Of a DNA stretch of 64,000 nucleotides, positions 50,843 through 61,355 are shown in pieces. A program made the translations under genes and the position numbers. The stretch's first letter is position 1; the number at the start of each line of letters is the position of its first letter. The notes beneath the pieces were generated by a model. The model was not told the DNA's origin and did no database searches. It saw only the letters and a program-made list of their open reading frames with translations. Source of the stretch: Pseudomonas abieticivorans (GTDB lineage Bacteria; Pseudomonadota; Gammaproteobacteria; Pseudomonadales; Pseudomonadaceae); contig NZ_CP094975.1 of the NCBI RefSeq assembly GCF_023509015.1, positions 2,117,501-2,181,500 on the forward strand. Reading direction: 5' to 3'.

Positions 50843-53425
50843 TCAGGCGTTTGCCAGGGTAGTCGGGGTTAGCGACTGGGGAACAAGCGGTAACAACGGT
50901 GAATGCGGGTCGGCATCGATCGACTTGCGCCAGGCATCGAGCCAGGCCGAATTGCCCTCGCTCCAAACCAGTGCATGCAACCGTGACAACGCCACAGGAT
51001 CGCTCAGCAACTGCAGGCGGGTGTTGCCATCAAGGCTCGCCGGCCCCGCTTCCAATGCCTTGCGGATACGCGCTTCACGCATGTTTTCCACAGGCACGGC
51101 ACCGGAACGGTGACGGGCGGTGGCCAGGCCACAGGCCAGGGCGTTTTGCTGCGGGTCGACCACGGCGCGCACAAAACCGTCTTTCAATGCATGCCAGCGG
51201 TTTTCGTGGGTGTACTGGTCGGTCGAGATCAGCTCTTGCGGCGTGTCGTATTCCTCGGGGATCAGGAACAGCTTCTCGTCGCGAGCACTCAGGCCCAGGT
51301 TGGTGCGGCTGGAAATCACCGACACCGGGATCGACAGCATCAACGAACCGACGATTGGCGTCAGCCACCACAGGAAGCTTGGGTTCAGCCAGCACACCAA
51401 CAGCGCCCACAGGAAGCCCAGCAGGGTTTGCGGGCCGTGGCGACGAATCGCCTCGCTCCAGGGGGTGGAGTCATCGTCACGCTGCGGCGAGTTCCAGGTC
51501 GCGGCCCAACCCAGGAACGCAGCCAGCACGAACCGGGTGTGGAACAGCATGCGCACCGGCGCCAGCAGCATGGAGAACAGCATCTCCATCAGCATCGACA
51601 TCGTGACCTTGATACGACCGCCGTATTCCTTCGCGCCCTTGGCCCAGATCAGAATGATGCTGAGCAATTTGGGCAGGAACAACAGCACGATGGTGGTGGA
51701 GAACAGCGCGATGGCCTTGTCCGGGTGCCACTGTGGCCATAGCGGGTAAAGCTGCCGTGGTTCCAGGAAGTAGGCCGGCTCCATCAGCGTGTTCACGGCC
51801 AGCAAGGCGGTGGACAGCACCAGGAAGAAGAACCACAACGGCGCCGACAGGTAAGACATCACGCCGGTCAGGAACACCGCGCGGTGCACCGGGTGCATGC
51901 CTTTTACCAGGAACAACCGGAAGTTCATCAGGTTGCCGTGGCACCAGCGACGGTCGCGCTTGAGTTCGTCGAGCAAGTTGGGCGGCAGTTCTTCATAGCT
52001 GCCCGGCAAGTCGTAGGCGATCCACACGCCCCAGCCGGCACGGCGCATCAGCGCAGCTTCAACGAAGTCGTGGGACAGGATCGCACCGGCGAAGGCGCCC
52101 TTGCCGGGCAACGGCGCCAGGGCGCAATGCTCGATGAACGGCTTCATGCGGATGATCGCATTGTGGCCCCAGTAGTGGGATTCACCCAACTGCCAGAAGT
52201 GCAGGCCGGCGGTAAACAGCGGGCCGTAGACGCGGGTGGCGAACTGCTGCATGCGGGCATACAGGGTGTCCATGCCCGAGGCTTTGGGCGCCGTCTGGAT
52301 GATGCCGGCGTCTGGCGTGGCTTCCATCAAGCGCACCAGGCTGGTCAGGCATTCACCGCTCATCACGCTGTCGGCATCCAGCACCACCATGTAGCGGTAG
52401 TCGCCGCCCCAGCGACGGCAGAAGTCGTCGAGGTTGCCGCTTTTACGTTTTACCCGACGGCGACGGCGACGGTAGAAGATCTTGCCGAAGCCCTTGGCCT
52501 CACGGCAAACGTCCAGCCAGGCCTGTTGCTCGGCCACGGCAATGTCGGTGTCGTTGGTGTCGGAGAGAATAAAGAAGTCGAAGCGGTCCAGGTCGCCCGT
52601 GGCGGCCACCGATTCGAAGGTGGCGCGCAAACCGGCGAACACCCGAGGCACGTCTTCGTTGCAAATCGGCATTACCAGTGCGGTACGCGCACCGGCCTCG
52701 ATCGGCTCGTTACCGGCGCTGGCACCCGAGATGCGGTACTTGTCGCGCCCGGTCAGCAGTTCCAGGAAGCCCATCAAGGCGGTCCAGAAACCGGCCGATA
52801 CCCAGCAAAACAGGATCCCGAACAAGATCAGGATGCTGGTTTGCAGCGCATACGGAAGTACTTGTTGCGCGGTGAGCAGCAACGGCTGGTGCAGCACTTC
52901 GTCCAGATCGACGAACGACCAGCCCTGGTACGGCATGATGCCTTTCATGTAGTAGCCGGCGACAATCGTCTGGCCAAGCATCAGCACCAGCAGAATGTAG
53001 CGGCGCAACGACCCTACCCAGCGCCAGCGGGCCTTGGGTAGCTCCCGCTTGTCGCTCTTGGGCTCTGGCGGGTTGGTGCGCCCGGTCAGGCGCCGCCAGC
53101 CGCGGATCAGAATATTGGTTTTCCAAGGCTCTGGTACCACCCGGGTACGCTTGATCGGCGGCGTGGCCTTCAGGCACACGCGGCCGTCTGCGTCGAGGAC
53201 GAGCATCTCGGCCTCTTCCAACTCGGCCGCACTGTCGAGTGTCAGCCGGCGGCCGACCGAAGCTTGTACCGCTTCGGCCGTTTCGCCCACTGGCTTCTGG
53301 GACAGACGCTCATGCAGCTCGCCAAAGGATGTGCAACGCGCCAGTTCCGCGCGTTGCTCCTCGCTCAGGGGCAGATGTGCCAGGTACTCGCTCAGAGACT
53401 CTGGCCGTGCTGGGGAATTACTCAT
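50843..53425 (-). CDS. opgH: Glucan glucosyltransferase OpgH
   Basis: Inner-membrane glycosyltransferase making the beta-1,2-glucan backbone of osmoregulated periplasmic glucans from UDP-glucose. 860 residues: N-terminal cytosolic part, membrane segments (about 145-225), GT2 domain with [13 protein letters not shown], the conserved His/Asp region [16 protein letters not shown] and the QxxRW-like [14 protein letters not shown], then a C-terminal membrane bundle. ATG 53425 overlaps the opgG stop by 8 bp. Confidence 0.96.
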   Translation of the reverse strand: MSNSPARPESLSEYLAHLPLSEEQRAELARCTSFGELHERLSQKPVGETAEAVQASVGRRLTLDSAAELEEAEMLVLDADGRVCLKATPPIKRTRVVPEPWKTNILIRGWRRLTGRTNPPEPKSDKRELPKARWRWVGSLRRYILLVLMLGQTIVAGYYMKGIMPYQGWSFVDLDEVLHQPLLLTAQQVLPYALQTSILILFGILFCWVSAGFWTALMGFLELLTGRDKYRISGASAGNEPIEAGARTALVMPICNEDVPRVFAGLRATFESVAATGDLDRFDFFILSDTNDTDIAVAEQQAWLDVCREAKGFGKIFYRRRRRRVKRKSGNLDDFCRRWGGDYRYMVVLDADSVMSGECLTSLVRLMEATPDAGIIQTAPKASGMDTLYARMQQFATRVYGPLFTAGLHFWQLGESHYWGHNAIIRMKPFIEHCALAPLPGKGAFAGAILSHDFVEAALMRRAGWGVWIAYDLPGSYEELPPNLLDELKRDRRWCHGNLMNFRLFLVKGMHPVHRAVFLTGVMSYLSAPLWFFFLVLSTALLAVNTLMEPAYFLEPRQLYPLWPQWHPDKAIALFSTTIVLLFLPKLLSIILIWAKGAKEYGGRIKVTMSMLMEMLFSMLLAPVRMLFHTRFVLAAFLGWAATWNSPQRDDDSTPWSEAIRRHGPQTLLGFLWALLVCWLNPSFLWWLTPIVGSLMLSIPVSVISSRTNLGLSARDEKLFLIPEEYDTPQELISTDQYTHENRWHALKDGFVRAVVDPQQNALACGLATARHRSGAVPVENMREARIRKALEAGPASLDGNTRLQLLSDPVALSRLHALVWSEGNSAWLDAWRKSIDADPHSPLLPLVPQSLTPTTLANA

Positions 53426-55157
53426 CGGCAGGCAACTGATAGCTCCAGGTCTCGGTCAGCACTTGTTCAGTCTTGACCGGTTCCTCAGGGGTGGGCGCAG
53501 CCGCAGGTTCTGGCTGCTTCTCGACCTTGGCGGCCTTGTCATGCTTGGCGTCGGCCTTGGCATGCTTGGCGGCAGGCTTCTCTTCCTTAACCGGGGCTGC
53601 TGGCTTGGCAGGCTCTGGCAACGGCATGTCCTTGACCAGGGCGGCGCGCATTTCCACGGATTTTTTCGGGTCGGTGACCTTCAACCGCAGGGTCAGGCGC
53701 CAGCCTTTGGTTTCAGGATTGTAGCGCAGGCTGTTTTCGACCAGTTCGGCGTTGTCGCCGGTGCTGACCTGGCTACGCACCTGGGCGTCTTCGGGCAGTG
53801 CCGCGAGCACCGGGCCGGTGAAGTCAACCAGGAAGGCCACGCTGCCGTCTGGCTGGCGGATCAGGTTGGACTGTTTCACGTCACCGGTCGAACGCAGGGT
53901 CTGCTTGACCCAGGCGATGTCTGGCGAGTGCAACTGCTCTTCGTTGTTGGTGAAGCGAATACGGTAGTTGTGCTCTAGCGCAACGCCCGGCTCCGGCATT
54001 TTTTCCGGGCTCCAGAACGCAACGATGTTGTCGTTGGTTTCATCGGCAGTCGGGATCTCGACCAGGTCGACGGTGCCCTTGCCCCAGTCACCCTTAGGCT
54101 CTACCCAGGCGCTTGGGCGCTTGTCGTAGCGGTCGTCGAGGTCTTCGTACTGGCTGAAGTCGCGGTTACGTTGCAGCAAGCCGAAACCTTTCGGGTTCTC
54201 TACCGAGAAGTTGCTCACCGCCAGGTGTTTCGGGTTGTTCAGCGGGCGCCAGATCCACTCGCCATTGCCGGCGTGGATGGACAGGCCGCTGGAGTCATGC
54301 AGTTCGTGGCGGTAGTTGAGCACGCGCGACGGCTGGTTGGCACCGAACAGGTACATGCTGGTCAGCGGCGCGATACCCAGGCGGCTGACGTGGTCACGCA
54401 GGAACACCTTGGAGCGCACGTCGACCACCGAATCGCTGCCAGGGCGCAGGATCAGCTTGTAGGCGCCGGTGGAACGCGGCGAGTCCAGCAGGGCGTAGAT
54501 CACCAGGTGCTTGTCGGTCGGCTTGGGCTTCTCGATCCAGAACTCGGTGAAGCGCGGGAACTCTTCGCCCGACGGCAGGGCGGTGTCGATGGCCAGGCCA
54601 CGGGCCGAAAGGCCGTAGGTTTGGCCGGCGCCGATGACGCGGAAATAGCTCGCGCCCAGGACGGTCATGATCTCGTCCTGTTTATCCGGCTTGTTGATCG
54701 GGTAAGTGACCTTGAAACCGGCATAGCCGAGCTTTTCGGTGGACTTGGGGTCGAACTTCAGGTCACCAAATTCGAACCGGCTCGGGTCGTATTTGATCTC
54801 TTGGACCTGGTCGGCGGTGACTTCATTGATCTTGACCGGGGTGTCGAAATGCATGCCCTGGTGATAGAAGGAAATCTTGAAGGGGGTTTTGTCGGCCGCC
54901 CACTCGGCTTTTTCCGGCAGGAAGCGGATTTTCTGGTAGTCCGCGAACTTCATGTCACGGAATTCACCCGGCAGATTGCTTTTGGGTGCTTCGAATTTCT
55001 GCCCGGCAAGATCCTTCGCCTTGGCTGCAACGTCATCCAGACCGAACGCCCAGACGTGGCTGGTGCCCAACAGACAGAGCAGTGCAGACCCGGCCATTAG
55101 CGCGCTACGAAGGCGCTTGCCTGGGACTCTTGGTGCATTACAGGGACTAACAATCAC
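53418..55157 (-). CDS. opgG: Periplasmic glucan biosynthesis protein OpgG, with Lys/Ala/Pro-rich C-tail
   Basis: 579 residues from GTG 55157 (GAGGG 6 bases upstream; family start IVSPCNAP); the TTG at 55163 is less likely. A signal peptide ends GTSHVWA. The MdoG domain covers about 35-515 ([27 protein letters not shown]-like [13 protein letters not shown]). It acts on glucan branching in the periplasm. After the domain comes a tail of about 60 residues ([18 protein letters not shown] ...) rich in Lys, Ala and Pro, absent from the 511-residue E. coli protein. First gene of opgGH. Confidence 0.95.
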   Translation of the reverse strand: MIVSPCNAPRVPGKRLRSALMAGSALLCLLGTSHVWAFGLDDVAAKAKDLAGQKFEAPKSNLPGEFRDMKFADYQKIRFLPEKAEWAADKTPFKISFYHQGMHFDTPVKINEVTADQVQEIKYDPSRFEFGDLKFDPKSTEKLGYAGFKVTYPINKPDKQDEIMTVLGASYFRVIGAGQTYGLSARGLAIDTALPSGEEFPRFTEFWIEKPKPTDKHLVIYALLDSPRSTGAYKLILRPGSDSVVDVRSKVFLRDHVSRLGIAPLTSMYLFGANQPSRVLNYRHELHDSSGLSIHAGNGEWIWRPLNNPKHLAVSNFSVENPKGFGLLQRNRDFSQYEDLDDRYDKRPSAWVEPKGDWGKGTVDLVEIPTADETNDNIVAFWSPEKMPEPGVALEHNYRIRFTNNEEQLHSPDIAWVKQTLRSTGDVKQSNLIRQPDGSVAFLVDFTGPVLAALPEDAQVRSQVSTGDNAELVENSLRYNPETKGWRLTLRLKVTDPKKSVEMRAALVKDMPLPEPAKPAAPVKEEKPAAKHAKADAKHDKAAKVEKQPEPAAAPTPEEPVKTEQVLTETWSYQLPADE

Positions 55158-55422
55158 GAGCAACCCTCGCCGAAAAACATATCAAAGAACCAACGGCCAG
55201 CTTCATGCGCCGGGTTGGCGAGCAATGTTCCGACTCCGAAAGGGCCTAATGATTCCCCAATCAGTGTCAGAGCATGCTCGAACTCAAGCAAAATGGACCA
55301 ACGAACGCAGATCCCGGTAGCGCGCGATTATCTAGCAGGGCGCGTTACAACGCATCAGGGTAGATGAAGTATTTATGCTACAAACCCCCTGTTTCTCGTA
55401 CAAATGAAGGTTTTTTGAGTCT
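55158..55422 (-). other. Regulatory gap upstream of opgGH
   Basis: 265 bp between dtd and opgG. No gene, no strong inverted repeat and no confident -35/-10 pair; GATAAT at about 55330 (minus strand) is the best -10-like hexamer but lacks a partner. The opgGH promoter should be here. Confidence 0.4.
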
Positions 55423-55860
55423 TTACGTTTCCAACATGAAGGTAACTGGCCCATCGTTGACCAGATGGACCTGCATGTCGGCACCAAAAATACCCGCGGC
55501 GACCGTTTCATGGGCCGCCCTTGCCTGCTCCAGCAAGTACTCGTACAACTCGATGCCCAAGGCTGGCGGCGCCGCCGTCGAGAAGCTGGGGCGCATGCCG
55601 CTCTTGGTATCGGCGGCCAGGGTGAACTGCGAAACCAGCAACAGGCCACCGCCGATGTCCTTCAGCGACAGGTTCATCTTGCCTTGATCGTCGCTGAACA
55701 CCCGATAGTTAAGCAGCTTGTGCAAAAGTTTGTCGGCGTTGGCCCGGGTATCCCCGGGCTCCACCGCCACCAGCACCAGCAGGCCTTGATCGACGGCGCC
55801 GACCACCTCACCCGCTACCTCGACCCGCGCACTGCTGACCCGTTGCAGCAGCCCCCTCAC
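55423..55860 (-). CDS. dtd: D-aminoacyl-tRNA deacylase
   Basis: Clears D-amino acids from misacylated tRNAs. 145 residues. The family motifs [17 protein letters not shown] and the C-terminal [18 protein letters not shown] (Gly-cisPro motif in NDGPVT) are intact. The start is GTG 55860, overlapping the pip stop codon by 4 bp, so it is coupled to pip. Confidence 0.96.
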   Translation of the reverse strand: MRGLLQRVSSARVEVAGEVVGAVDQGLLVLVAVEPGDTRANADKLLHKLLNYRVFSDDQGKMNLSLKDIGGGLLLVSQFTLAADTKSGMRPSFSTAAPPALGIELYEYLLEQARAAHETVAAGIFGADMQVHLVNDGPVTFMLET

Positions 55861-56828
55861 GCCTCCTCCAGAGGCAGATCAAGCAGGCGTCGTGCCATCT
55901 GGTCGGCGGCACGCACCAAGGCGTCGGTAATGCCCGGTTCGGAGGCCGCGTGGCCAGCGTCGCGGATCACCTGCAGCTCGCTGTTGGGCCAGGCCTGATG
56001 CAGCTCCCAGGCATTGTCCAGCGGGCAGATGACATCGTAGCGACCGTGCACGATGACCGCCGGCAGGTGGGCGATCTTCGGTACGTCGCGGATCAATTGG
56101 TCCGGCTCCAGGAACGCGTTGTTCATGAAGTAGTGGCATTCGATGCGGGCAATGGACAGCGCGCGTTGCGGCTCGGAGAAGCGATCGACCACCAACGGGT
56201 TGGGGCGCAGCGTGGCGGTGCGGCCTTCCCAGGTGGACCAGGCCTTGGCGGCGTGCATCTGGGCGATCTGGTCGTTGCCGGTCAGGCGCTTGTGGAAAGC
56301 GTGCAACAGGTTGCCGCGCTCATCCGCCGGGATCGGCGCGATGTAGTCCTGCCAGTAGTCCGGGAACATGCGGCTGGCACCAGCCTGGTAGAACCAGTCG
56401 ATTTCTTGCGGCCGGCACAGGAACACCCCGCGCAGGATCAGCCCCATCACGCGCTCCGGGTGGGTTTGCGCGTAGGCCAAAGCCAGGGTCGAACCCCATG
56501 AGCCACCGAACAGCACCCATTTTTCGATGCCCAGGTGCTCACGGATTCGCTCCATGTCGGCCACCAGGTCCCAGGTGGTGTTGTTTTCCAGGTTCGCGTG
56601 CGGCGTCGAGCGCCCACAACCGCGCTGGTCGAAAGTAACGATCCGATACAAATTCGGATCGAAATAGCAGCGGCTCTGCGCATCGCAGCCAGCCCCCGGG
56701 CCACCGTGAATGAACACCACCGGCAAACCTTCAGGGGAACCGCTCTCATCGACATACAGCACATGCGGTTCTTGCACGGCCAGATCGTGCCGGGCGTAGG
56801 GTTTGATCTGTGGGTACAAAGTCAGCAT
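55857..56828 (-). CDS. pip: Proline iminopeptidase
   Basis: Removes N-terminal proline from peptides. 323 residues from ATG 56828 ([11 protein letters not shown]); the open frame runs on to 56891 without family similarity. Alpha/beta hydrolase with oxyanion motif HGGPGAGCD, nucleophile Ser in [10 protein letters not shown] and His in [11 protein letters not shown]. Cytosolic. Upstream of dtd in a two-gene unit; the gap to hutG carries a REP arm. Confidence 0.96.
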   Translation of the reverse strand: MLTLYPQIKPYARHDLAVQEPHVLYVDESGSPEGLPVVFIHGGPGAGCDAQSRCYFDPNLYRIVTFDQRGCGRSTPHANLENNTTWDLVADMERIREHLGIEKWVLFGGSWGSTLALAYAQTHPERVMGLILRGVFLCRPQEIDWFYQAGASRMFPDYWQDYIAPIPADERGNLLHAFHKRLTGNDQIAQMHAAKAWSTWEGRTATLRPNPLVVDRFSEPQRALSIARIECHYFMNNAFLEPDQLIRDVPKIAHLPAVIVHGRYDVICPLDNAWELHQAWPNSELQVIRDAGHAASEPGITDALVRAADQMARRLLDLPLEEA

Positions 56829-56929
56829 TGCGCACTCCGTCGGGATTATTCTGCTGTGGGGCATCATAAACCCGAATCGAAGTTTGAGCATGCCCCTGTG
56901 GTTTATGGGGTTGCCCTAGAGGGCCTCTT

Positions 56930-56950
56930 CGCGGATGAATCCGCTCCTAC
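56930..56950. repeat. Single REP arm between hutG and pip
   Basis: CGCGGATGAATCCGCTCCTAC, one inverted copy of the family at 20738-20786, lies 10 bp after the hutG stop codon. It may mark the 3' end of the hut operon. Confidence 0.7.
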
Positions 56951-56959
56951 GGGCTGCGG

Positions 56960-57760
56960 TTACCCGTACTTCTTTTGCCCCCAGGCCAACACCTCGCCCA
57001 ACAACGCCTTCAACACTTTTTGTGTCGGCGCCGCCAGGTCCTCGCGGTACTTGAATGGCTCGAACTCTTCCATGTAGGTGCTTTGCGCAAGCTCCAACTG
57101 CACTGCGTGAATATTGCGCGCAGGGTCACCAAAGTGGCGGGTGATGTGCCCACCCTTGAAGCGCCCGTTGAGCACATGGCTGTAGTCACCGAAACCTGCG
57201 CATACGTTTTCCAGCAAACCGGCCAACTGCGGGTCGCAACTGGCGCCATTGAACGTGCCTAGGTTGAAGTCTGGCAACTTACCGTCGAACAGGTGCGGCA
57301 CGTGGGAGCGGATCGAGTGGGCGTCCCACAGCAGCGCATAGCCGAACTCGTCGCGAAGGCGCGCCAGTTCTTGCTCGATGGTGCGGTGGTAAGGCACCCA
57401 GATCTGTTGCAGGTAGCTGTCGCGCTCGGCCTGCGTGGGCGTGAGGCCCTCGCCAAACAGCGGCACACCGTCGAACAGGGTTTCCGGGTACAGCCCGGTG
57501 GTGGCGCCGGCGTACAGCGGTTTGTTGTCCGAAGGCCGGTTCAGGTCGATGACAAAGCGCGAGTACTCGGCGCTGACGATACTGGCGCCCAGTTCATCGG
57601 CAAAATCGTACAGCTGCGGGATATGCCAGTCAGTGTCTGGCAGGCTTTTGGCCTCATCGATCAAGCCCGCTTGGACCGCAGGCGTCAGACGCAGGCCGGC
57701 GTGGGGCATGCTGATCAGCAGCGGCACGCGGCCCTTTTTAAAGGTCAGTACGTTATCCAC
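56960..57760 (-). CDS. hutG: N-formylglutamate deformylase
   Basis: Last step of the five-step histidine pathway: N-formyl-glutamate to glutamate and formate. 266 residues from GTG 57760, with AGGAG 7 bases upstream; TTG 57766 is possible. Family motifs LLISMPHAGLRLTP, DTDWHIPQLYDFADELGAS, YSRFVIDLNRPSD and WDAHSIRSHVP (metal ligands) are present. Last gene of the hut operon, 10 bp after hutI. Its presence implies the five-step route, so a formiminoglutamate deiminase (hutF) should exist outside the window. Confidence 0.95.
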   Translation of the reverse strand: MDNVLTFKKGRVPLLISMPHAGLRLTPAVQAGLIDEAKSLPDTDWHIPQLYDFADELGASIVSAEYSRFVIDLNRPSDNKPLYAGATTGLYPETLFDGVPLFGEGLTPTQAERDSYLQQIWVPYHRTIEQELARLRDEFGYALLWDAHSIRSHVPHLFDGKLPDFNLGTFNGASCDPQLAGLLENVCAGFGDYSHVLNGRFKGGHITRHFGDPARNIHAVQLELAQSTYMEEFEPFKYREDLAAPTQKVLKALLGEVLAWGQKKYG

Positions 57761-57770
57761 AGGCAAACTC

Positions 57771-58976
57771 CTAGATCGTGACTTCGGCGCCGTGACGCAC
57801 GACGCGCTTGTTCAATTCACCGCCCAGCCAATAGGCCAGGTCCGCCGGGCGTTCGATGTCCCAGGCGATGAAGTCGGCCACCTTGCCAACCTCCAGCGAG
57901 CCATGGGTGGCGCCCATGCCCAACGCCTTGGCGGCGTTCAAGGTGACGCCGGCCAGGGCCTCTTCAGGGGTCATGCGAAACAGCGTGCAGCCCATGTTCA
58001 GCATCAGGCGCACCGACAATGCAGGGGACGTACCGGGGTTCAGGTCGCTGGCAAGCGCAATGGCCACGCCGTGCTTGCGCAGGGCGTCCATCGGTGGCAA
58101 TTGGGTTTCGCGCAAAAAGTAATAGGCCCCCGGCAACAATACCGCCACGGTACCCGCCTGGCCCATGGCGATGGCGTCGTCCTCGGTCATGAACTCCAGG
58201 TGGTCTGCCGACAACGCCTGGTATCGCGCCGCCAGGCTGGAACCCGCCAGGGACGACAACTGCTCGGCGTGCAGTTTTACCGGCAGGCCCAATTCATGAG
58301 CCTTGATAAACACCCGCTCGACCTGTGCCGGGGAGAACGCCAGGTACTCGCAGAACGCATCCACCGCGTCCACCAGCCCTTCGGCCGCCAGGGCCGGGAG
58401 CATCTCGTCGCAGATGTGCGCAATGTAGTCGTCGGCGCGGTCCTTGTACTCCGGGGGCAACGCGTGGGCCGCCAGGCAGGTGGCACGCACGGTGACCGGC
58501 AGCTCGTGGCCCAGGCGGCGGATCACGCTGAGCAATTTGCGCTCGCTGGCCAGGTCCAGGCCGTAGCCGGACTTGATCTCTACGGTGGTCACGCCATCAC
58601 GCAACAGGCTGACCAGCCGGCGACGGGCGCTGGCCAACAGCTCTTCTTCACTGGCAGCCCGCGTGGCGCGCACGGTGCTGGCGATGCCACCGCCGGCTGC
58701 GGCGATCTCGGCATAGCTCACGCCCTGCAGGCGCTGCTCGAATTCATTGCTGCGGTTGCCGCCAAATACGGCGTGGGTGTGGCAGTCGATCAGGCCCGGG
58801 GTTACCCAGGCGCCATTCAAGTCGACGAATTCGACGCCCTCGCCCACCAGTGCATCTACCCGCGGGCCAATCCAGTGGATGTGGCCGTCGTGGGTGAGGA
58901 TGGCCGCATCTTCGATGATCGAATACGTGCCGCCGGCCATGCTGGCGACGTGGCAGTTCTGCCAAAGGGTTTTCAT
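57771..58976 (-). CDS. hutI: Imidazolonepropionase
   Basis: Third step of histidine degradation: opens the imidazolone ring to formiminoglutamate. 401 residues, amidohydrolase fold, metal ligands in [16 protein letters not shown], also [11 protein letters not shown] and [11 protein letters not shown]. Start ATG 58976 with AAGGAGG 7 bases before it. It lies 12 bp after hutH and 10 bp before hutG, so it is cotranscribed. Confidence 0.97.
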   Translation of the reverse strand: MKTLWQNCHVASMAGGTYSIIEDAAILTHDGHIHWIGPRVDALVGEGVEFVDLNGAWVTPGLIDCHTHAVFGGNRSNEFEQRLQGVSYAEIAAAGGGIASTVRATRAASEEELLASARRRLVSLLRDGVTTVEIKSGYGLDLASERKLLSVIRRLGHELPVTVRATCLAAHALPPEYKDRADDYIAHICDEMLPALAAEGLVDAVDAFCEYLAFSPAQVERVFIKAHELGLPVKLHAEQLSSLAGSSLAARYQALSADHLEFMTEDDAIAMGQAGTVAVLLPGAYYFLRETQLPPMDALRKHGVAIALASDLNPGTSPALSVRLMLNMGCTLFRMTPEEALAGVTLNAAKALGMGATHGSLEVGKVADFIAWDIERPADLAYWLGGELNKRVVRHGAEVTI

Positions 58977-58988
58977 CGGGGTGCCTCC

Positions 58989-60512
58989 TTAAAGCAAATC
59001 TGGAAAGGTTTGAACCAGCAGGCTCGGATTCTTTAACAGGGCGGCGCTGCTGGCGATGTCGGGGGCCAGCCAGCGGTCCTGGTCATAAGGCGGAATCTGT
59101 TCGCGCAGCAAGCGCCAGGCGATGTCGGTACCTGCGCCGAAGCGTTGGTTTTTCAAGAATTCAAAGGCCTGCGCTGCCAGCAGGTATTCGATGGCAAGGA
59201 TCTGGGTGACGTTTTCCAGGGCCCGGTGCAGCTTGAGCGAGGCGTTTGTGCCCATGCTCAGGTGGTCCTCCTGCAGGCCCGAGGTCACGAAGTTATCCAC
59301 AACCGCCGGTTGCGCCAGTTGGCGGTTTTCGGCACACAGGGAAGCGGCGACATACTGCACGATCATCATCCCCGAGTTGACCCCCGGCTGGCTGACCAGG
59401 AACGCCGGCAGGCCGCTGACCAACGGGTTGATCATGCGGTCCAGGCGGCGCTCGGCGATGGCACCGATCTCGGCCACGGTAATCGCCAGCATGTCCGCGG
59501 CCATGGCCACCGACTGGCCATGGGGGTTGGCCTGGGACATCACCCGGTAATCATCCGGGGTACCGAGCAGCAGCGGGTTGTCGGTGGCCGAGTTCAGCTC
59601 GATCTCGATCTGCCGCGCCGCATGGTTCAACTGGTCGCGGGCAGCGCCGTGCACCTGGGGGATGGAGCGGATGCTCAGGGCGTCCTGGGTGCGAATGCCA
59701 CGGCTGCTGGCAATCACTTCGCTGCCGTCCAGCAGTGCCCGCAGGTTTTGCCCCACCACCTGCATGCCGGGGTGCGGCTTGAGGGCGATGATCTCGGGGT
59801 CGAAGGCGTCGATCTGGCCGCGCAGGGCTTCAAAGCTCATGGCACCGATCACGTCGGCCCAGCCGCTCAAGCGGTAGGCGTCGTCCAGGGCCAGGCAACT
59901 GAGGCCGGTCATGCAGGGCGTGCCGTTGACCAGGCACAGGCCATCCTTGGCGCCCAGGTGCACGGGCTCAAGGTCCTCGGCGGCCAAGGCCTGGCTGGCC
60001 GGCACGATTTCGCCGCGATAACTGACCGGGCCCACGCCCAGCAAGCTGATGCCGATATGCGCCATGTGGGTCAGGTAACCCACCGAGCCCTGGGAGGGCA
60101 CCTGTGGGGTAATGCCCCGATTCAGCAGCGCCAGCAGCCCCTGGACCACCCGCCGATGCAAGCCGGACTTGCCCTGGCAGAAGTTGATGATGGCCGCGCA
60201 GATGATCGCCCGGGTTTGCTCGTCGGTGAGCGGCTTGCCCACGCCGCAGGCATGGCTGAGCAAGGTGTTGCGCGACAACTGGCCAAGCTGCTCGTCTTGC
60301 AGCGAGACGTTGCACAGCGCCCCCAGGCCAGTGTTCACGCCATAGGCGCGCTCACCGCTGGCGACGATGCGCTGCACAATGGCCTGGGCATTGTCGATGC
60401 GCGCCCAGGCCTGTTCCGACAGTTCCAGAAAAAAACCATGGCGGGCTACGGCCACCACATCCTGCCAACGCAACGGGGCATCGGCGATTACGACTTTCCG
60501 GGCCTGCAACAT
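58989..60512 (-). CDS. Histidine ammonia-lyase homologue lacking the MIO-forming Ala-Ser-Gly triad
   Basis: 507 residues, clearly of the aromatic amino-acid lyase family. The family motif GSVG-ASG-DLAPLAH reads GSVG-YLTHMAH (residues 142-152), so exactly the three residues that cyclise into the MIO electrophile are missing. Checked on the DNA: GGT TAC CTG at 60080-60072 is in frame with no frameshift. Other active-site residues mapped by eye onto P. putida HutH: Tyr57, His87, Asn196, Gln276, Arg282 and Glu415 are kept; the Tyr at the DPYSLR motif is Leu279, and the Phe of NFHAEP is Pro330. Position (hutI - this gene - hutV) equals P. aeruginosa PA5093, and a second, non-functional hutH copy has been reported in P. 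fluorescens SBW25. It probably does not eliminate ammonia by the MIO route; a binding, regulatory or other catalytic role is open. Confidence 0.9.
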   Translation of the reverse strand: MLQARKVVIADAPLRWQDVVAVARHGFFLELSEQAWARIDNAQAIVQRIVASGERAYGVNTGLGALCNVSLQDEQLGQLSRNTLLSHACGVGKPLTDEQTRAIICAAIINFCQGKSGLHRRVVQGLLALLNRGITPQVPSQGSVGYLTHMAHIGISLLGVGPVSYRGEIVPASQALAAEDLEPVHLGAKDGLCLVNGTPCMTGLSCLALDDAYRLSGWADVIGAMSFEALRGQIDAFDPEIIALKPHPGMQVVGQNLRALLDGSEVIASSRGIRTQDALSIRSIPQVHGAARDQLNHAARQIEIELNSATDNPLLLGTPDDYRVMSQANPHGQSVAMAADMLAITVAEIGAIAERRLDRMINPLVSGLPAFLVSQPGVNSGMMIVQYVAASLCAENRQLAQPAVVDNFVTSGLQEDHLSMGTNASLKLHRALENVTQILAIEYLLAAQAFEFLKNQRFGAGTDIAWRLLREQIPPYDQDRWLAPDIASSAALLKNPSLLVQTFPDLL

Positions 60513-60536
60513 CTACAACGCTCCTCACCAAATCAC

Positions 60537-61355
60537 TTATAGGTTGGCTACCCGGCGCTGCACGAAACGATCAACGTAGTCGTCGGCAGGCTGGTAGAGA
60601 ATTTCCCTGGGCGTGCCCACCTGGATCAGGCGGCCGTCCTTGAGGATGGCAATGCGGTTGCCCAGGCGAATCGCTTCGTCCAGGTCATGGGTAATGAACA
60701 CGATGGTTTTGTGCAGGCTTTGCTGCAGTTCCAACAACTGGTCCTGCATCTCGGCGCGGATCAGCGGGTCGAGGGCGCTGAATGCCTCGTCCATCAAAAT
60801 GATTTCGGTATCGGCCGCCAATGCTCGCGCCAAGCCCACCCGTTGGCGCATGCCGCCCGACAGCTGGTGCGGCCAGGACTGCTCGTAGCCTTGCAGGCCG
60901 ACGATGCCGATCCAATGCGCCGCCCGTGCCTGGCAGGTGGCCTTGCTTTCACCACGCACCTTCAGCCCGTAGGCGACGTTTTCCAATACCGTGCGGTGGG
61001 GCATCAGGCCGAAGCTCTGGAACACCATGCTGATGCGGGTACGGCGAAATTCGCGCAAGGCCGGCAGGTCGAGCTTGAGGATGTCTTGGCCATCCACCAG
61101 GATCTGCCCGCCGGTGGGGTCGATCAACCGGTTGATATGGCGCACCAGGGTTGACTTGCCCGAGCCGGACAGGCCCATCACCACGAAAATCTCGCCGGCC
61201 TCGATACTCAACGACAGGTCATTGACCCCCACCACGCAACCCGTGGCGGCCAGTACCTGATCCTTGCCCTGGCCCTGGCTGATCAACGCCAAGGCCTTGT
61301 CCGGGTGCGGCCCGAAAATCTTGAAGACGTTCCTCACTTCGATTTTGGCGGTCAT
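60537..61355 (-). CDS. hutV: ProV-like ABC transporter ATPase of the hut operon (HutV type)
   Basis: 272 residues from ATG 61355, which overlaps the permease stop codon by 4 bp (ATGA); the frame is open further upstream to 62093, but that part is the permease gene in another frame. Walker [10 protein letters not shown], signature [16 protein letters not shown], Walker [14 protein letters not shown] and H-loop THDLDEA. It resembles glycine-betaine/choline-type ATPases but ends before any CBS domains. In pseudomonads HutXWV imports histidine. It lies 25 bp upstream of the HutH-like gene. Confidence 0.88.
   Translation of the reverse strand: MTAKIEVRNVFKIFGPHPDKALALISQGQGKDQVLAATGCVVGVNDLSLSIEAGEIFVVMGLSGSGKSTLVRHINRLIDPTGGQILVDGQDILKLDLPALREFRRTRISMVFQSFGLMPHRTVLENVAYGLKVRGESKATCQARAAHWIGIVGLQGYEQSWPHQLSGGMRQRVGLARALAADTEIILMDEAFSALDPLIRAEMQDQLLELQQSLHKTIVFITHDLDEAIRLGNRIAILKDGRLIQVGTPREILYQPADDYVDRFVQRRVANL

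Noticed and set aside
58989..60512. Annotating this gene as functional histidine ammonia-lyase (hutH)
   Set aside because: The MIO triad and two pocket residues are missing, so an active histidase should not be assumed; no hutH symbol was given.
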